Shown piece by piece: positions 60,105-64,000 of a stretch of DNA of 64,000 nucleotides. Position 1 is the stretch's first letter; each line of letters begins with the position of its first letter. The stretch spans positions 1,550,001 to 1,614,000 of the forward strand of contig JAPEHQ010000012.1 of the NCBI GenBank assembly GCA_027405735.1, given 5' to 3'. The DNA comes from Mucor racemosus. Taxonomy: Eukaryota; Mucoromycota; Mucoromycetes; Mucorales; Mucoraceae. The position numbers were made by a program, and so were the translations under genes. Under the pieces are notes generated by a model. That model was not told where the DNA came from. It made no database searches and was given only the letters and a program-made list of their open reading frames with translations.

Positions 60105-60848
60105 ATGGAAGCTGTTCAGACATTCGGTCGCAAGGTAATATATCATTTCGAATTTAGAAGAGAAAAAAAGAGAGAATAAATACAACGACATGGCAAAAAT
60201 GAAGAAATAATTCACACAAACCATGCAACAATTTCAAATTTGAACATGGACAAAACAATCGATATATACGCTGAGGAATAAATTATTAGATATTCTACGC
60301 TTTCTAGATATTTAGATCGAAATAACTGCTTAGATGACACCATATAATTGATTCATTTTTGTCATATTAATGTTGTGTTATTCACTCTTTTTCTCTTTAT
60401 AATTTGCTTGTTTGATTACAATTGGAATTGACATTTTTGATTACATTTCATTTAGAAAACCGCTACTGCCGTCGCTCACTGCAAGCGTGGTCACGGTCTC
60501 ATCCGTATCAACGGTTCTCCCATTGAGCTCCTTGAACCCGAGATCTTGAAGTTCAAGGTCTACGAAGTCATCCTTCTTTTGGGTGAGGAACGTTTCGCCA
60601 ACACTGACATCAGAATTCGCGTCAACGGTGGTGGTCACACTTCTCAAGTTTATGCTATCCGTCAAGCTCTTGCCAAGGCTATCGTTGCCTTCTACCAAAA
60701 GTTCGTTGATGAGGCCGCCAAGAAGGAGATCAAGGAAATCCTTGTTCAATATGACCGTACTCTCCTCGTTGCCGATCCCCGTCGTTGTGAACCCAAGAAG
60801 TTCGGTGGTCCCGGTGCTCGTGCTCGTTTCCAAAAGTCTTACCGTTAA
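60105..60848 (+). CDS. RPS16: 40S ribosomal protein S16 (uS9)
   Basis: Two exons. A 30-nt first exon encodes [10 protein letters not shown]; after a 321-nt intron (60135-60455), by far the longest in the window, comes [20 protein letters not shown] and, at the end, [18 protein letters not shown]. The 140-residue product matches eukaryotic uS9 in length and ends with the conserved KSYR tail that reaches the ribosomal P site. Codon use is strongly biased to C-ending codons (CGT, AAG, ATC, GTC), unlike the A+T-rich neighbours, as expected for a highly expressed gene. Long first introns right after the start are common in fungal ribosomal protein genes and may be regulatory. Confidence 0.97.
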
Positions 60849-61406
60849 ATTGGTCAAGTCTTTTTTTTCTCATCAAAAAAGATATTCACATCTTTTTTTT
60901 ACACAATTTTTTTATCATTAAAAAAAATAAATTTTATATATCTTGGAAATCAAGCACCATTATTATTATTTTATTCCGAATTCCGTGAGTTGGCTTGTTC
61001 TTGTGCAACAGCTGTACAGTGTTTTTATTTGGTCTTTTGATGTAGAAAAAATGAGACAAAAGGGCATTGTCCTCTCCCCCCCCCCTCTCCCCCCTTTTTT
61101 TCTCTTGGTTTGACGTTGTTGTAATGTTTCTATCTAATACACCTTTTTTATAGGTCGCAGCAGACATAATTAAAGTAACACTCACACATCTCGATTCTTA
61201 AAACGAACAGATCAATAGTCGAAACATAGAGAAGCGTCTTATCAGTAACACAAATAACTTATCCAGTACTAACTATTAACATGAATGAAACAAAAGAACA
61301 CATATTAATAATGTAGAATGTTTAAAAAATCAAAGATTCGAGTTACATTCATCGTTGTACGATCAAACTGATTTTTCTTTTTAAGACTGAATCAATTCAT
61401 AGCTTT
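60849..61406. other. RPS16 3' flank
   Basis: A T-rich tract follows the stop, with 'aaaaaaaataaa' near 60920-60931 as a likely polyadenylation region. A C/T-rich segment at 61074-61105 ('ctctccccc...ctctcccccc') stands out. No gene is supported here. Confidence 0.4.
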
Positions 61407-61637
61407 TTATTTGTGAGCATGTGAGATCTTGATTACCTCTTCTTCATCAAACATCCTTACAAAGCGAGGTGCAGTACTCGTTTGTTTTAAGAAAGTTACA
61501 TTTGATTCAAACTTTAATTGTGAATTTGCCTTTTTCTGGATCACATATGATGCGGTGACTGATTGTAGCATGTGAATCACTTTGAATTTGCTATTTTTTT
61601 TTGTCTGATGTCTCTTGCGTTTGTATCTGTGATACAT
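61407..61637 (-). CDS. Possible small basic protein, unassigned
   Basis: A single-exon frame of 76 codons: MYHRYKRKRHQTKKNSKFKV, SVTASYVIQKKANSQLKFES, STAPRFVRMFDEEEVIKISH. The N-terminus is strongly basic and the C-terminus mixed. Codon composition is less biased to A/T than typical chance frames here, and it lies in a long gap between RPS16 and 14-3-3. I do not recognise it, and it has no evident partner exons. Confidence 0.35.
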   Translation of the reverse strand: MYHRYKRKRHQTKKNSKFKVIHMLQSVTASYVIQKKANSQLKFESNVTFLKQTSTAPRFVRMFDEEEVIKISHAHK

Positions 61638-63540
61638 TCATTTTGCAAAGGTTTCGTTTGTTCAAAAGAACTCTCTTAAATTGATGTAAACTTCCCTTTT
61701 TAATCGGCATACAACCTGAAACGCTTCTGAGTGTTTTTAATATTTAAAGAATTATTTGTGTAAATTATGCGTATGTTCTGGTTTTTAACAACAATAATAA
61801 CGCAGTAAATTTGTTGAATACATTGTTATTTTTTATTTATTTAATTTGAATGGGCATTTTACCGAGTGTTTTAATGGTTTGTCTGTCAACTATAAAGATT
61901 GACCATTTTGTCTCATATTCTATCTCCGACCTGTCAAACGTAATCGGGTGTTTAAATTATTCAGGGGGTCATTTTATATATTCGTTCGCCGCAATTGGCG
62001 TTTTATTGGAATAAAATGGTGTTTAATGGATAATTTTGTTATGTACACTGAATTTACATAAGCAAAATTACACTAATATCAAACAAGACCTATTTAAAAT
62101 ACATTTAATTTAAATGTTTTAAAAAAGGTAGGTTTTTCGACTTGATTAACTGACTGAAAGCACAATCTCCACTACAAAATGATTCATTGTATTGAATAGC
62201 AGATACCATGAGCTGTATGTCTGGTATCGTAAAACCTGCCGAGAATATAAAAATTCAATTAATCTCGCTTCTGTTACTATAAAGCAATTGTCATTTTTCG
62301 TCTTTTTATTTGACAAAGAGATTCACTTCTGATTGGTGTTTGCTCTAAAATTCTGCTGCCTCGTTATCTCTCAGGGCCACCGTGATTCATTTTTTTTCTA
62401 TATTCTGATCCAGCATTAATCGACAGAAAGTTACGGGTACAGTGTCTCAGTTTGGTCTCAAACAAATAATGTATTTATTTCACAAATCACTAGAGTAATC
62501 ACACCTACATTTATTTTTTGATGGTTAATTGAAATAGATACCAAAATTTAATAGTATCATGTAGGAGTAACATGAATCAAGCAATGTATCACCAACAGCA
62601 AGTATCACACTGATAAAAATATAAATATAAAGTTTGCCCACTAATAAAGAAAAAAAAGATACCCCTAAGCTATACGAATAGAGAGTATTTGGGGGTTTTT
62701 TTGCAGTAATTTTTTACTGTAAATGTTTTCCTGATTTACTTGCAATCCCCGAGAAGACCATTCAAAAGCTCAAAAATTGTACACTAACGAATCTACAGTA
62801 CCTGATTTTATGCATTCCTGTATATATAGAGCATAATGTACATTTTCGCGCTAACGGCTTAGTTGGATAGTATGCAGGTACTCTTTAGTGTATCACGAAT
62901 TGAAAGGAGCAACATATGTCTGGTCTCATAGAATAATATCGTGAGCAACTCTCGAAATGGGAAAAGCGGGTATTTTAGAATATATAAGAACCCAACTTAA
63001 AATAAAGAATTGGGGGTCTGAAAGCATTCCCTTATCAGTGTGTTATTTTTGCACGAATGACCCAGGCTAAACTTTCTTTTTTTTTTTTTAATAATTTTCT
63101 CAGGCGCAAAAGCGAGGAAGAGGCCAGATAAAAGGGGGGGAGTACATCACCAATAGAATGTGTTTATCTCTTACCGAAATTGGAAGAATATGCAAAAAGG
63201 TAATAGTAAATCAGCACACAATTGGGTTGATTTCAACCTCTTTTTCACGAGAATTTGTCTAATAAACATAATATTTTCTATCGATAAATATCTGCAACAT
63301 GTAAAACAAGACATCTTTTATCGATATTTTCGTTGATATTGGCATTTTTTATACGAATACATGATATAAATGATACGGGTGACGTATTTTGGTTAGGACT
63401 CCGTGATTTGATTCACGCCTCAAGCTCAGAAGTTTTGTTATATATTTTTCTAGACTTTACTCGCATCTCTTTTTCCCTTTTCTCTTTTTTTCTCGTTTTT
63501 TATTTTCTTATAATCTCGATAAATTAAAAATATACTAAAT
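61638..63540. other. Long intergenic region upstream of 14-3-3
   Basis: No gene seen. Features of note: 'tatcgataaatatctg' / 'tatcgatattttcg' near 63280-63330, 'gataaaaggggggg' near 63128, and a pyrimidine-rich leader (63455-63505) just before the 14-3-3 start, which resembles leaders of highly expressed fungal genes. Confidence 0.35.
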
Positions 63541-64000
63541 ATGTCTACTGTAAGTGCTTTTTCGTAAAGATTTCTTGAATATTCATTGACGATATTTCCT
63601 TCTTTTTTCTCTTGTTTTTATTAGGAACGTGAAAACAATGTCTATATGGCCAAGCTCGCTGAACAAGCCGAGCGTTATGATGGTAATACCCTTTAAATCA
63701 CTCATGATAATGATATTAAGCATTTTATTTAATATAGAAATGGTCTCCTTCACCAAGGATGTTGCAAAGGTAAATTATTTAATCTTATTTTTTTTTTGGA
63801 AAGAGATGGAAGGACAACGTGATTTATTTGAGTATCCGAATTTGAATTTTAAATATATTTTTTCTTTAATTTAGATGGGTGTTGAATTAACTGTTGAGGA
63901 ACGTAATCTCTTGTCTGTCGCTTATAAGAACGTCATCGGTGCTCGTCGTGCATCTTGGAGAATTGTTTCATCTATTGAACAAAAGGAAGAGAGTAAGGGA
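63541..64000 (+). CDS. 14-3-3 protein, 5' part (runs off the window)
   Basis: Four exons are visible: 63541-63549 (MST), 63625-63682, 63738-63769 and 63875 to beyond the edge. The product reads [53 protein letters not shown] and [39 protein letters not shown] is the family signature and holds binding-groove Lys and Arg residues. 14-3-3 dimers bind phosphoserine/threonine peptides in the cytosol and nucleus. The first ~80 residues are split over four exons, an intron-dense start. About two thirds of the protein lie outside the window. Confidence 0.96.

Overview
The window looks like nuclear DNA of a Mucorales-type fungus (Mucoromycota). It is about 70% A+T. Its genes carry short GT-AG introns of roughly 50-80 nt, often with CTAAC-like branch sites, and they include a fungal velvet regulator, SUR2, a VID30/GID1-type protein, 14-3-3, RPS16 and a PEP12-type syntaxin. 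Introns, poly-T tracts and long repeat-filled gaps rule out a bacterial source. The exact genus cannot be fixed from this sequence.

Layout. 0.7-3.8 kb: a ZNF277-like zinc-finger gene (+) converging, with 16 bp between stop codons, on a PEP12/syntaxin-7-like SNARE (-). 3.8-14.6 kb: gene-poor, built of dispersed repeats (families called here X and Y) with decayed gene pieces. 14.6-14.9 kb: a small two-exon I78-family peptidase inhibitor. 16.4-24.8 kb: gene cluster with a UBE3A-like HECT ligase, an LDB17/SPIN90-like protein, SUR2 sphinganine hydroxylase and a TM2-domain protein. 25.4-26.5 kb: repeat family Z interrupted by a tRNA-derived SINE with a 16-bp target duplication. 27.2-32.4 kb: velvet protein and a class III old yellow enzyme. 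32.8-51.3 kb: an 18-kb gene desert of nested repeats. 51.6-58.2 kb: a small Gag1/DUF4050-like protein, a RanBPM/GID1 protein, mitochondrial ribosomal protein S10 and an OPT-family transporter. 60.1-60.8 kb: RPS16. 63.5 kb to the end: the start of a 14-3-3 gene cut by the window edge.

The most remarkable structure is in the desert. A near-identical inverted repeat (arms about 37.19-40.586 kb and 44.491-47.89 kb, spacer 3.9 kb) sits inside a set of inverted and direct copies of repeat X. The arms carry a decayed piece of a WD40 gene resembling the C-terminus of dynein intermediate chain, a solo LTR with a 5-bp target duplication, a CACTA-like MITE with a 3-bp target duplication, and an LTR whose interior is the palindrome breakpoint. 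A shorter solo LTR family (272 bp) has inserted twice with clean 5-bp target duplications, each time into a repeat whose empty sister copy is also in the window. No transposase or reverse transcriptase ORF is visible, so all of these look non-autonomous or decayed.

The genes are mostly housekeeping loci not obviously co-functional. Recurring themes are membrane traffic and endocytosis (PEP12, LDB17-like), protein turnover (HECT ligase, GID1) and ribosomes (uS9, uS10m). Gene models were spliced by hand from reading frame, GT/AG sites and family similarity; exon edges given explicitly were checked for phase, others are approximate.
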